From the NCBI RefSeq assembly GCF_021271205.1, contig NZ_JAIWKS010000006.1, positions 483,331-547,330 of the forward strand: a DNA stretch of 64,000 bases, in the 5' to 3' direction. Below the pieces are notes generated by a model, which saw only the letters and a list, made by a program, of their open reading frames with translations, was not told where the DNA came from and made no database searches. The stretch is from Pseudomonas uvaldensis. Its GTDB lineage: Bacteria > Pseudomonadota > Gammaproteobacteria > Pseudomonadales > Pseudomonadaceae. Position numbers and translations under genes: made by a program. Positions 8,529 through 18,500 of the stretch are shown here, piece after piece. Numbering within the stretch: the stretch's first letter is position 1; each line of letters starts with the position of its first letter.

Positions 8529-9824
8529 TTATTGCAGATCTTCGCCACGCTCGCGGGCAATGGCACGATAGCCTATGTCCTTGCGGTAGAAACAGCCTTC
8601 CCAATCGATTCCGGCAGCCAGCCTGTACGCCTGCTGCTGAGCGGCGCCGACGCTGGCGCCCATGGCGGTGGCGCACAGTACGCGACCGCCGGCGGTGACG
8701 ATCTGGCCGTCCTTCAACGCGGTACCCGCGTGGAAAACCTTGCCTTCCAGCTGGGCAACGGCATCCAGACCACTGATCGCGCTGCCCTTGGCATAATCGC
8801 CTGGATAACCACCAGCGGCCAGAACGACGCCGACGCTTGGACGTGGATCCCACTGGGCCTCGACCTTGTCCAGCGCCTGGGCCAGGGCGGCTTCGACCAG
8901 CAGCACCAGGCTCGATTGCAGGCGCAGCATCACCGGCTGGGTTTCAGGATCGCCGAAACGGCAGTTGAATTCGATGACTTTTGGGTTACCAGCCTTGTCG
9001 ATCATCAAACCTGCATAGAGAAAACCAGTATAGACGTTGCCTTCTTCGGCCATGCCACGCACGGTCGGCCAGATCACCTGGTCCATCACTCGCTGGTGCA
9101 CCTCGGCGGTAACCACCGGCGCCGGGGAGTAGGCGCCCATGCCGCCGGTGTTCGGGCCGCTGTCGCCGTCGCCGACGCGCTTGTGGTCCTGGCTGGTGGC
9201 CATTGGCAGGACATTCTTGCCATCCACCATGACGATGAAACTGGCTTCTTCGCCGTCGAGGAATTCCTCGATCACCACGCGAGAACCGGCGTCACCGAAG
9301 GCATTGCCGGCGAGCATGTCGCGCACGGCTTCTTCGGCCTCGGCCAGGGTCATGGCGACGATCACGCCTTTGCCCGCGGCCAGGCCGTCGGCCTTGATCA
9401 CGATCGGAGCGCCTTTTTCCCGCAGATACGCCAGGGCGGGTTCGATTTCAGTGAAGTTCTGGTAATCGGCGGTCGGGATCTTGTGGCGCGCCAGGAAATC
9501 CTTGGTGAAGGCCTTCGAGCCTTCCAACTGCGCGGCGCCGGCTGTCGGGCCGAAGCAGTCCAGGCCGCGGGCGCGGAACAGATCGACAACCCCGGCGACC
9601 AGCGGCACTTCGGGACCGACGATGGTCAGTGACACGTTCTTTTCAGCGAAATCGGCCAGTTGTTCCAGGGCCAGCACATCGATGGCGACGTTCTCGCACT
9701 TGGCTTCGATGGCCGTACCGGCATTGCCCGGCGCCACGAAGACCTTCTGTACACGCGGATCCTGGGCCACTTTCCAGGCCAGGGCGTGTTCACGGCCGCC
9801 GCTGCCAATGATCAAAACATTCAT
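8529..9824 (-). CDS. purD: Phosphoribosylamine-glycine ligase PurD
   Basis: A 431-residue ATP-grasp enzyme catalysing the second step of de novo purine synthesis: phosphoribosylamine + glycine + ATP to glycinamide ribonucleotide. The N-terminus MNVLIIGSGGREHALAWK is the family signature. The central region contains the GPNTGGMGAYSP loop and the EFNCRFGDPETQ metal/ATP-binding motif. Length matches the family norm. It lies downstream of purH on the same strand, separated by a REPIN-containing gap, and upstream of retS. Confidence 0.97.
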   Translation of the reverse strand: MNVLIIGSGGREHALAWKVAQDPRVQKVFVAPGNAGTAIEAKCENVAIDVLALEQLADFAEKNVSLTIVGPEVPLVAGVVDLFRARGLDCFGPTAGAAQLEGSKAFTKDFLARHKIPTADYQNFTEIEPALAYLREKGAPIVIKADGLAAGKGVIVAMTLAEAEEAVRDMLAGNAFGDAGSRVVIEEFLDGEEASFIVMVDGKNVLPMATSQDHKRVGDGDSGPNTGGMGAYSPAPVVTAEVHQRVMDQVIWPTVRGMAEEGNVYTGFLYAGLMIDKAGNPKVIEFNCRFGDPETQPVMLRLQSSLVLLVEAALAQALDKVEAQWDPRPSVGVVLAAGGYPGDYAKGSAISGLDAVAQLEGKVFHAGTALKDGQIVTAGGRVLCATAMGASVGAAQQQAYRLAAGIDWEGCFYRKDIGYRAIARERGEDLQ

Positions 9825-9877
9825 TTCAAAAACCTCGGATGACGCTGATTCTGTGGAGCACTGCTGAGGTGCTTTTC

Positions 9878-9968
9878 TGTGGGAGCGAGCCTGCTCGCGA
9901 TGGCGGTGTGTCAGCTGACTACAATGCTGGCGGATCCGACGCTATCGCGAGCAGGCTCGCTCCCACAG
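9878..9968. repeat. REPIN (inverted REP pair) between purH and purD
   Basis: Two near-identical 25-bp arms face each other: CTGTGGGAGCGAGCCTGCTC(GCGAT) at 9878-9902 and its reverse complement at 9944-9968, with a 41-bp centre. Such pairs are mobilised by RAYT transposases in fluorescent pseudomonads. The transcript would fold into a strong hairpin between two purine genes. Confidence 0.88.
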
Positions 9969-9977
9969 GGGCCGTTG

Positions 9978-11585
9978 TTAGTGGCGGAAATGGCGCATGC
10001 CAGTGAACACCATCGCAATGCCGGCCTCATCGGCGGCTGCGATGACTTCTGCATCACGCATCGAACCACCCGGCTGGATCACAGCGGTGATCCCCACCTT
10101 GGCCGCATTGTCGATGCCGTCACGGAACGGGAAGAACGCATCGGAAGCCATGACCGCGCCCTTGACCTGCAAGCCGGCATGTTCAGCCTTGATCGCGGCG
10201 ATACGGGCCGAGTTCACACGGCTCATCTGGCCGGCGCCGACGCCGATGGTCTGACGGTTCTTGGCGTAGACGATGGCGTTGGACTTGACGTATTTGGCGA
10301 CTTTCCAGGCGAAGATCAGGTCGTTGATTTCCTGCTCGCTCGGCGCACGCTGGGTCACGACTTTCAAGTCTTCGCTGCCGATCATTCCGATGTCACGGCT
10401 CTGTACCAGCAGGCCCCCGTTGACACGCTTGTAGTCCCAGGCCGGTGCACGGTCGGCCGACCACTGGCCGCAAGCCAACAGGCGCACGTTGGCCTTGGCA
10501 GCGACGATGGCGCGGGCTTCTTCGCTGACCGAAGGGGCGATGATCACTTCGACGAACTGACGCTCGACGATGGCCTTGGCGGTCTCGGCGTCCAGTTCAC
10601 GGTTGAAGGCGATGATGCCGCCGAAGGCCGACTCGGTGTCGGTGGCGTAGGCCAGTTCGTAGGCCTGGCGGATGCCGCCTTCGGCGTCCGGGCTCACGGC
10701 CACGCCGCACGGGTTGGCGTGCTTGACGATCACGCAGGCAGGCTTGACGAAGCTCTTGACGCATTCCAGCGCAGCGTCGGTGTCGGCCACGTTGTTGAAC
10801 GACAGCTCCTTGCCTTGCAACTGGGTGGCGGTGGCAATGCCGACCTCGGCCGGTTTGGCCTCCACGTAGAACGCCGCGCTTTGGTGCGGGTTCTCGCCGT
10901 AGCGCATTTCCTGGGCCTTGATGAACTGGGTGTTGAAGGTGCGCGGGAATTCGCTGCGGCCTTCGGTGCTCAGGGTTTCTGCAGCCTGGTCCACGGTGCC
11001 CATGTAGTTGGCGATCATGCCGTCATAGGCGGCGGTGTGTTCGAAGGCCTTGAGCATCAGGTCGAAACGCTGTGCGTAGGTCAGGCCACCGGCCTTGAGG
11101 TTTTCCAGGACGTTGGCGTAGTCGCTGGCGTTGACCACGATGGCCACGTCCTTATGGTTCTTGGCTGCCGAGCGGACCATGGTCGGGCCGCCGATATCGA
11201 TATTCTCGATGGCGGTCGGCAGGTCGCAGCCAGGCTTGCTGATGGTGGCTTCGAACGGGTAGAGATTGACCGCCACCAGATCGATCGGCTTGATGTCGTG
11301 TTCGTTCATGATGGCATCGTCAATGCCGCGACGGCCCAGGATTCCGCCATGGATCTTTGGATGCAGGGTCTTGACACGACCGTCCATCATTTCCGCAAAA
11401 CCGGTGTAGTCCGCGACTTCCACTGCGGCGACGCCATTGTCCTGCAGCAACTTGAAGGTCCCGCCGGTGGAAAGAATCTCGACGCCCAGCTGTTGAAGCT
11501 CGCGGGCGAATTCGAGGATCCCGGTCTTGTCGGAGACGCTGATCAAGGCGCGGCGGATCGGCAGGCGGGTGGTCTGGTCGGTCAT
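9978..11585 (-). CDS. purH: Bifunctional AICAR formyltransferase / IMP cyclohydrolase PurH
   Basis: A 535-residue enzyme doing the last two steps of IMP synthesis. The start is placed at the ATG of MTDQTTRLPIRRALISVSDK, the conserved beginning of pseudomonad PurH, seven codons after an upstream in-frame ATG at 11606. The N-terminal third is the cyclohydrolase (SVSDKTG, STGGTFKLL, GRVKTLHPKIHGG). The remainder is the transformylase (YGENPHQ, KHANPCG, SDAFFPFRD). It is separated from fis by a terminator and from purD by a REPIN. Confidence 0.97.
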   Translation of the reverse strand: MTDQTTRLPIRRALISVSDKTGILEFARELQQLGVEILSTGGTFKLLQDNGVAAVEVADYTGFAEMMDGRVKTLHPKIHGGILGRRGIDDAIMNEHDIKPIDLVAVNLYPFEATISKPGCDLPTAIENIDIGGPTMVRSAAKNHKDVAIVVNASDYANVLENLKAGGLTYAQRFDLMLKAFEHTAAYDGMIANYMGTVDQAAETLSTEGRSEFPRTFNTQFIKAQEMRYGENPHQSAAFYVEAKPAEVGIATATQLQGKELSFNNVADTDAALECVKSFVKPACVIVKHANPCGVAVSPDAEGGIRQAYELAYATDTESAFGGIIAFNRELDAETAKAIVERQFVEVIIAPSVSEEARAIVAAKANVRLLACGQWSADRAPAWDYKRVNGGLLVQSRDIGMIGSEDLKVVTQRAPSEQEINDLIFAWKVAKYVKSNAIVYAKNRQTIGVGAGQMSRVNSARIAAIKAEHAGLQVKGAVMASDAFFPFRDGIDNAAKVGITAVIQPGGSMRDAEVIAAADEAGIAMVFTGMRHFRH

Positions 11586-11617
11586 TTCAATTTCCATCAA
11601 AAGCAAGGGAAGTCAGC

Positions 11618-11652
11618 AAAAAAGGCGACCGTTTTTTACGCGGGCGCCTTTC
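11618..11652 (-). terminator. Rho-independent terminator after fis
   Basis: On the minus strand AAAGGCGCCC pairs with GG-CGCCTTT and is followed by a T run (plus-strand A run at 11618-11623). It lies just past the fis stop and upstream of purH, so purH probably has its own promoter or depends on read-through. Confidence 0.6.
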
Positions 11653-11668
11653 TGGTTTGATTGAATGC

Positions 11669-11989
11669 TTACAGCAGATCGTACTGCTTGAGTTTCTTGC
11701 GCAGGGTACCGCGGTTCAGACCCAGCAGCTCACTGGCCTTGGTCTGGTTGCCCTTGACGTAATTCATCACGCTTTCGAGCAGGGGTGCCTCGACTTCGGA
11801 AAGCACCAGGTTGTACACATCCGTGACGGCAGCGCCCTCAAGGTGGGCGAAATAATTGTGCAGCGCCTTTTCGACGCTCCCGCGAAGGGTCTGACCCTCT
11901 TCGCTGGGCGTATTGAGGTGCTGTTTCAAATTCACGTTGTCGCTCACGGGTGTTATTCCACTCACTAAAGTCTCGGTCATCATCGTCAT
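11669..11989 (-). CDS. fis: DNA-binding protein Fis
   Basis: A 106-residue nucleoid-associated protein. The C-terminal half carries the Fis helix-turn-helix (PLLESVMNYVKGNQTKASELLGLNRGTLRKKLKQY), near-identical across gammaproteobacteria. Fis bends DNA and controls rRNA, tRNA and growth-phase genes. Its ATG overlaps the dusB stop codon by four bases (ATGA), so the dusB-fis operon known from enterobacteria and pseudomonads is kept, and translation is probably coupled. Confidence 0.96.
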   Translation of the reverse strand: MTMMTETLVSGITPVSDNVNLKQHLNTPSEEGQTLRGSVEKALHNYFAHLEGAAVTDVYNLVLSEVEAPLLESVMNYVKGNQTKASELLGLNRGTLRKKLKQYDLL

Positions 11990-12993
11990 GCGGCCACCCC
12001 TTCGTCCCCTGTCAGGCTCTTGTAACGTTCAGCGAAGAAGGCCTGAACGTCGGCGCATTGTGCTTGCGTACCATCCAAACGATTGAAGCGGGCGCGAAAC
12101 TCCCTGGCGCCCGGCAGGGTTGCGAGATACCAGCCCACATGCTTGCGAGCGATGCGTACGCCCATGACTTCTCCATAGAAGGCATGCAGCGCGGCCAGAT
12201 GCTCCAGCAGAATACGTTCCACCTCGGACAATTGCGGCGCAGCGAGCTTTTCACCGGTGCGCAGGAAATGTTCGATCTCACGGAAAATCCATGGCCGCCC
12301 CTGGGCAGCCCGGCCGATCAACAGGCCGTCGGCACCGGTCGCGTCCAATACATACCGGGCCTTCTCGGGTGAATCGATGTCGCCATTGGCGAAGACCGGA
12401 ATCGACACCGCCTGCTTGATCGCGGCAATGGTGTCGTACTCGGCCTCGCCGGTGTACAGGTCTGCACGGGTGCGGCCATGGACCGCCAGCGCCGTGATCC
12501 CTTCCTGTTCGGCGATCTTCGCCACCGTCAGGCCATTCCTGTTGTCCCGGTCCCACCCGGTGCGGATCTTCAGGGTCACCGGTACATCGACCGCGGCAAC
12601 GACCGCTCGCAGGATCTCGGTAACCAGGGTTTCATCTTTCAACAACGCGGAACCGGCGGCCTTGTTACAGACCTTTTTGGCCGGACAGCCCATGTTGATG
12701 TCGATGATCTGCGCGCCCAACGCCACATTGGCCCGGGCCGCCTCCGCCAGCATCCGCGCATCGCCACCGGCAATCTGTACCGAGCGGGGCTCGGGATCGC
12801 CTGTGTGGATCATGCGCAGACGCGATTTGCGGGTGTTCCACAGCGTCATGTCGCTGGTGACCATCTCCGAAACCACAAGACCGGCGCCCAATCGTTTGCA
12901 CATCTGACGAAAGGGCTGATCAGTGACGCCCGCCATGGGGGCGAGAACCAGACCGTTCTGCAATGTATATGGGCCGATGCGTACCGCCGACAT
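11986..12993 (-). CDS. dusB: tRNA-dihydrouridine synthase DusB
   Basis: A 335-residue FMN-dependent TIM-barrel enzyme reducing uridine in the tRNA D-loop (U17 in E. coli). Diagnostic segments are LAPMAGVTDQPFR at the N-terminus, INMGCPAKKVCNK with the catalytic cysteine, VTLKIRTGWD, and GADGLLIGRAAQGRPW for phosphate binding. It is the first gene of the dusB-fis operon. Confidence 0.95.
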   Translation of the reverse strand: MSAVRIGPYTLQNGLVLAPMAGVTDQPFRQMCKRLGAGLVVSEMVTSDMTLWNTRKSRLRMIHTGDPEPRSVQIAGGDARMLAEAARANVALGAQIIDINMGCPAKKVCNKAAGSALLKDETLVTEILRAVVAAVDVPVTLKIRTGWDRDNRNGLTVAKIAEQEGITALAVHGRTRADLYTGEAEYDTIAAIKQAVSIPVFANGDIDSPEKARYVLDATGADGLLIGRAAQGRPWIFREIEHFLRTGEKLAAPQLSEVERILLEHLAALHAFYGEVMGVRIARKHVGWYLATLPGAREFRARFNRLDGTQAQCADVQAFFAERYKSLTGDEGVAA

Positions 12994-13177
12994 AGGACTT
13001 CCCTGAAGTGGGGCCGGATCATGAGACTTCGAAAAAGGGTTGGCATGATACCCGCTCTCGATGACTGGATAAAGATGGAATTGGATAAAATCTGAACAGC
13101 TGGTTTGTTATCGCCAGCGGTTTGGTCTGGCTGGGCCAGGTCAGAAAGCTGCCGTCAAACGACTGACCCTGGCCGCG

Positions 13178-14407
13178 TCACTCGGGCGAGTGGAAGCTCA
13201 GGCTGTAGTTCACTGCTTTAGGCCCGGGGTCCAGGATGTCCAGCGCGATATGGATGGGCGTCTGGGGCGGCATTTCGCCGCGGCCTTCGAGATCGCCGCC
13301 CAAGTATTCCACTGGTTTGAAGCGGCGGCTGGCGATCAAGTGCCCGTTGAGGTCGGCGAACCGTAGCTCCAACAGCGGGAACGGTTGGGAGAAGGGCGCA
13401 CGATTGTAGATGATCGCGTCCACGACCAGGGCACCGCTGAATTCCGGATGGCTGCGCACCACCAGATTGCTGCTTTTGATTTTCGCGATGTCGACCTTGG
13501 AGGGCACATCACAACCGATGACCGGGCAGATTTGCAGGAACCAGGGGCGATACTGGTCCTGGCGGGCCATTTCCTCGAAGTGATAGGCAATGTACTGGCC
13601 GGCCAGGGCCGCCGCAGCCAACAGTATCAGCAGGCTCCATAGCAGGCGCCGCCCCCAGGGCGAGCGGCGTTTGCGCCAGTCCAGTTGCAGCGGATCGTCG
13701 TCCAGGTCTTGCAGGACCTCGGCACGTATCCCGGGCTCCTGGCGCTCGCGCTTCTTGCGCGACGGCAGCGCTTGCTCCGGCTCCTCGTCGAGATCATCCG
13801 TGGCGGACAGGCGCTCAAGGTGTTCGCCTGGTTCGTCCACGGGTTCAAGGCGTAGCGGGGCGACAGGTTCGTCGTCTGGCTCCAGGGGTTCAAGGGCCAG
13901 CGTCAGAGAAGGTTCGGTGCGCGGCGGCCGGGCCGGCTCGTGGGGCGAGAACGGCTCGACGGGTGCCTGGATGGCAGTTTCGAAGCGTTCGGCGGGGGAC
14001 TCGCTGTACAGACTGTCCGGCCAGGACTCCTGCCCATCGGAGAGGGAGTCGCGTTGCGCGCTCAGACTGTCTTCGCGGCGCCGACCGGTATTGCCCGGTG
14101 CCCGTTTGTCGCGCCGTTCCAGGCGAGCCAGTTCCTTGTCCAGGTCATCGAGGTCCAGTTCGGCGGCGGTCCACTGTTTCTGGCTGATTGCACGGTGTGG
14201 CGTTTCGGCGGCGGCAGGCTTGGTCGGCGGAGCAATGGGGGCAGCGGCTTCCTTGGCGGCTCGTTGCTCCAGCAGCTGTCGTGCGGCATTGAACACCTGC
14301 AGGCACGAGCCGCAGCGAACCACCCCGCGCGCCACGCTCAATTGAGTATGGCTGACGCGAAAACTGGTATGGCAATGCGGGCACTGGGTGACGAAACTGT
14401 CGGTCAT
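13178..14407 (-). CDS. Zinc-ribbon membrane protein with DUF3426 domain
   Basis: A 409-residue protein. The N-terminus has an MJ0042-type zinc ribbon with two CxxC knuckles (CPHC...CGSC) in the first 35 residues. A long, charged, low-complexity linker rich in Glu, Pro and Arg follows (about 45-245). A single transmembrane helix lies near residues 260-280 (LLWSLLILLAAAALAGQYIA), and the C-terminal part matches DUF3426. The same gene lies between prmA and dusB in P. aeruginosa (PA4851). The arrangement implies a cytoplasmic metal-binding head and a periplasmic C-terminal domain. Function unknown. Confidence 0.85.
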   Translation of the reverse strand: MTDSFVTQCPHCHTSFRVSHTQLSVARGVVRCGSCLQVFNAARQLLEQRAAKEAAAPIAPPTKPAAAETPHRAISQKQWTAAELDLDDLDKELARLERRDKRAPGNTGRRREDSLSAQRDSLSDGQESWPDSLYSESPAERFETAIQAPVEPFSPHEPARPPRTEPSLTLALEPLEPDDEPVAPLRLEPVDEPGEHLERLSATDDLDEEPEQALPSRKKRERQEPGIRAEVLQDLDDDPLQLDWRKRRSPWGRRLLWSLLILLAAAALAGQYIAYHFEEMARQDQYRPWFLQICPVIGCDVPSKVDIAKIKSSNLVVRSHPEFSGALVVDAIIYNRAPFSQPFPLLELRFADLNGHLIASRRFKPVEYLGGDLEGRGEMPPQTPIHIALDILDPGPKAVNYSLSFHSPE

Positions 14408-14437
14408 GCGGCAATCCGGTGAATACAGGCGGCCATT

Positions 14438-15316
14438 CTAGCGCCGACGTCCGGTGATGCGCACCCAGCCATCACGATTGGCTATCGGGTCCAGATCGAA
14501 GTCCGCGGCATAAGCAGCGGCAACCTCTTCGCCCTGTTCGGCGAGAATGCCTGACAGTGCAAGGCGTCCGCCCGGCTTGACCAGGCTCGACAGTTGCGGC
14601 GCCAGGGATACCAACGGTCCGGCCAGGATATTGGCCACCAGCACGTCAGCCTGGACGGGCGGCAAATCCTGCGGCAGATAAAGCGGGAGTAATTCAGGGG
14701 CGATGTTGTTGCGTCCGGCGTTGTCGCGAGACGCCTCCAGGGCCTGGACGTCAATGTCCGTGCCGACCGCTTCCCTGGCGCCCAGCAGAAGCGCGGCAAT
14801 CGCCAGGATTCCCGAGCCACAGCCGAAATCGAGTACGTTGCAGCCTTTCAGGTCCTGGCCATCGAGCCATTCCAGGCACAACGCGGTGGTCGGATGGGTG
14901 CCGGTACCGAACGCCAGGCCCGGATCCAGCAGCAGGTTGACCGCGTCTGGCTCGGGTGCGGCATGCCAGCTCGGCACGATCCACAGGCGCTGGCCAAAGC
15001 GCATCGGCTGGAAGTTGTCCATCCAACTGCGTTCCCAATCCTGGTCTTCGATCACTTCGCTGTGATGTTCCGGCAGAGGGCTGCCGGTCAGCAGTTCGAG
15101 ATGGGCCAGTACGGTGGCCGCCTCGGTGCCGCCTTCGAACAGCGCCAGCAAGTGGGTATGGGCCCACAGCGGGGTGGTATTGAGTTCCGGTTCGAAGATC
15201 GGCTGGTCTTCGGCATCCATGAAGGTTACCGACACGGCGCCTGTTTCAAGGAACGCATCTTCGTAGGTTTCGGCTTGTTCCGGGCTGATGGCCAGGCGTA
15301 CTTGCAGCCAAGGCAT
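14438..15316 (-). CDS. prmA: Ribosomal protein L11 methyltransferase PrmA
   Basis: A 292-residue SAM-dependent enzyme that trimethylates L11. The start at 15316 gives the canonical MPWLQVRLAI N-terminus. The frame stays open upstream to 15730 but would overlap the divergent toxin gene and lacks similarity. Motifs: DPGLAFGTGTHPTT, the SAM site VLDFGCGSGILAIAA, and NILAGPL. Next on the strand is the DUF3426 gene, 30 bp away. Confidence 0.96.
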   Translation of the reverse strand: MPWLQVRLAISPEQAETYEDAFLETGAVSVTFMDAEDQPIFEPELNTTPLWAHTHLLALFEGGTEAATVLAHLELLTGSPLPEHHSEVIEDQDWERSWMDNFQPMRFGQRLWIVPSWHAAPEPDAVNLLLDPGLAFGTGTHPTTALCLEWLDGQDLKGCNVLDFGCGSGILAIAALLLGAREAVGTDIDVQALEASRDNAGRNNIAPELLPLYLPQDLPPVQADVLVANILAGPLVSLAPQLSSLVKPGGRLALSGILAEQGEEVAAAYAADFDLDPIANRDGWVRITGRRR

Positions 15317-15500
15317 GGCGGGCACCTTTGGAAATAAATCTACTGGGGCAGCCCCAGGGCTGCGAAAGCTGCGCAGTGTACGCCAGCTTGCCGTCAAAGT
15401 GGATAAGCGCGTCTCGTCGTCTGCCGGCGGTTGGCGCACCGATATACATATGTATGGCCAGGGCGTGTTGGCCGATGGATAAGGTGGCTGTCCACACAAC

Positions 15501-15507
15501 AGGGAGG
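15501..15507 (+). promoter_or_regulatory. Ribosome binding site fixing the start of the deamidase-type toxin
   Basis: AGGGAGG lies six bases before the ATG at 15514. The frame is open further upstream to an ATG at 15328, but that region runs into the prmA 5' end and has no comparable site. Confidence 0.75.
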
Positions 15508-15513
15508 AATGTG

Positions 15514-18500
15514 ATGGACAACACTGCCGAACAGCAAGGGAAGGCGAACGGCACGGGGCCGATACCTTTCCCCCAAGCGCAAACAGCACAAGCGATCCTG
15601 CACAGACTGACGCGATGGCAAGCCGAGATCGACGGGCGATTGAATACCCAGATGACCTTCCTGGAAATATTGCAGGAGCATCTGCTGGTCGAACTGCGTA
15701 CGCACTTCTACCAGGGCAACATCGACCCACGCTTCATCGACAATCTGGTCGACACAGTGCTGCAACGGATGATCGACCAGCAGCCGTTGGTCGTCGATGA
15801 AGAGCTGAACACACCCTATCGCTGGCCCGAAGGGGCCGATCGCGGATTTGCGGTCGAGCGTCAGGAAGTCATTGTGCAGACTGTGGAAGGGATCGCCTCG
15901 GGCTGCCTTCATCACTACAAGGATTATCTGCGACGTCACTGGCGAGCGAGCGGAGGCGATGCTTCGCTCGAGGAAGTGATCCGGCAGAAGCTCGATGACC
16001 ACATCGTGCAGGTCGACGTGACCTTTCAGCCAGGCCAGTTGGTGGGAGTGGACGTCGATGAGCTTCGGGAAAAGCTCGACGTATTGCACGACTCATGGCG
16101 CCGAAGCTGTGGCTTGGTCGAGCTGGCGACACCTGAGGAGCGCCGCAATCTCGAGGCACTCGCTCGCTTGCAATTGCCTGGTTGGTTGCGAGCGCTGGAC
16201 GAAAGCGAGCGCAAGGAACTCGAAACCCTTCAGGACCGCACTGCCCAGGCGACGGCGATGGTGGATGAGCTGCTTGAGGGGCTGGCTTCGCGACGGGCTT
16301 TCGCCCAGCATTTGGCCAAGGACTACGTCAGGAATGAATTGGATATGGAGATTGAGCCGGACCGTATCCGGGTGCAGTTGCAATGGCGAACCGTCATTGA
16401 TCAGCCTGTGCAGGCCTACAGTTTGAGCGAGCTGCTGGCGGCGGGGCCGTTGAGGCAGGACAGCGTATCGGTGCTCTTGGTGGAAAATGGCGCCATGCTG
16501 CGCAACCAGCCTCTTTCACCGGCATTTATCACTCAATTGTTGGCGCAAGTGGATGTCCCGGCCGAATACCTGCGAGCCCTGGCCAGCCGCTATGGCCGTG
16601 AAGACTTGAGAGACGCCCTGTTCGACTGGCTCGCGGCACGGCTTGTGCAAAGTGCCTTCATTGCGCGGTGCGCGGGTCATTTGAAGGCGGTTCACCATGA
16701 TGCGGTGCGAGCCCTGTGGGAAAACGACGATTCGGTACGGTCCTCAAGCGCCCTGAAGGTGAGCGGTCTGGTCCTTCCGAATGGGCTCAAGTGTGTCGAT
16801 CTGCTCCTGTTCCATCGCCAGGACCTCCAGGGTGATCTGCTGCTGTATGCCCCTGACAAGCCGGATGGCCAGGAGTGGGTCGAGTTGCCCTCACTTTGGG
16901 CGGTGAGCGTGGAAATCGGCGCCTGGACCCGAACCGAGGCGGGGCGCGAATATCTGATCCAGCGAATCTCCCCGTCCGGTCGTGATGAGGCGCGGGAGTA
17001 CTTCGCCAAAGTGGTGGACAGACCGGCCTCATGGGACTCGACCAAGGACCCCAGAGGCGCGGTGAGCGGCTTGAAGGCCTGCCTGCAAGATAACGTTGCA
17101 ACTGGCCTGGACAATCACCTCGCGCAAGTGGCGCTGGACGAATCACCCCCCTGGTACAGCGCATTATCTGCTGACTCGCGGCGCACCCTCAGCAGTCTGA
17201 ACCAGGAGCTTCTGGTCCACCAACAGCGCTTCGACAAACTGCTGGCCGGCTACGAAGTCTTCGCGGACTTTGCCAAACGCATCGTCACGCAGGCGATTGC
17301 ACCGTACATGCGGAGCAAGGGGCTGCACGATCCGGTCGATCCGACGACGGTTCTCATCGATTACAACCCGGGCCTGGCCGATGGCAGGACGCAGGTCGCC
17401 AGCCTGCTGGATCTTGTCATTCACGGGTATGACGACAATTCGGGTATCGATAATCCCCGCAAGGGCGTGCGCTCCTCGGTCGGGCAGGACCTGAGCCGGG
17501 TGCGCAGTGCGGAACTCGCCTCCTATATCCGGCGTGCATACGTGGGCGAGCAGTATGTACGGGAGATCCGCGCCAGGTTCCTCGATGCCGGTGCCCCTGA
17601 ATATGCCCAGCGTCGCAATGCCTGCCGCAACCTATTGCTGACCAGGATGGACCGCGACCTGCGCCTCGCAGCGGGAAAATCCCAGCTCAATGCAGATGAA
17701 TTCTGGTGGCTCACTCGACAGGTCACCCTGTTGAGCGAGCCGGTACTCGGATCAGGCCCGGTGTATTCGGGGGCCGTGGTGCAGCGCGAAGGCGTCATCA
17801 GGTTTTCCATTGGCGGCCATATCGTCATGGGCGTCTATGTCTTTACCTACTTCGATCCGAAGGGTTGCGCCTGGTTGTATACCCCCGACGCACCGGACGG
17901 TGTCCTTTTCCGCCAATACCGGGACTTTTCCGGCAAGGTCGCTGCGCGCCTGCATGACTACGTATTGCAGCGCACGGCGCTGGGTGCCCGCACGGCCGTC
18001 AGACGCTCGCTGGCGGCATTGGCTGCCTCGGGTGTGGGCGTCGATACATTGCGCGAATTCAATCGAGTGGTGGATGTCCGGGCCGAGTTCGATGGCTACA
18101 TCGAGCGGGCTGTCTCCGATGTGGAGGACATTACCAAGAGCCGCGCCGAGGTGATCAGGGCGCAGGTCGTCAAGGGGCTGCTGTTTGCCTCCGCACCAGT
18201 GTGTCTGGTTTATCCTCCCTTTGCGTTGCTGCTGGACGTTGCCTTTATTGCCGTCAGCGTCAAAGAGGCCACCCACGCTCACGTGCAGGGCGACACGGAC
18301 CGTGCGCTGGGGCGCTGGCTGATGGCCTCGTGGGGCGTCTTGTTCGCTGCGTTGGGGGTGGGCGCCATCGCCACCTTGCTGGGACGTACCGCCGGGGGCT
18401 TGAAGTCTGTCTTGAATCCGATGGCGTTGTCCGCCCGGCGCTTGAGAGACGCGGCGTCGGCGATCGCCAGGGAAACCGGGCCGGTCAACCAGGCCATCCG

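Noticed and set aside
9879..11660. 593-residue open frame opposite purH
   Set aside because: Antisense to a firmly identified gene; composition reflects the reversed codon pattern of GC-rich DNA.
15328..15513. N-terminal extension of the deamidase-type toxin
   Set aside because: No ribosome binding site; overlaps the prmA leader. AGGGAGG supports 15514.
15317..15730. N-terminal extension of PrmA
   Set aside because: The frame is open, but the residues do not resemble PrmA, and they overlap the divergent toxin gene. MPWLQVRLAI at 15316 is the canonical start.
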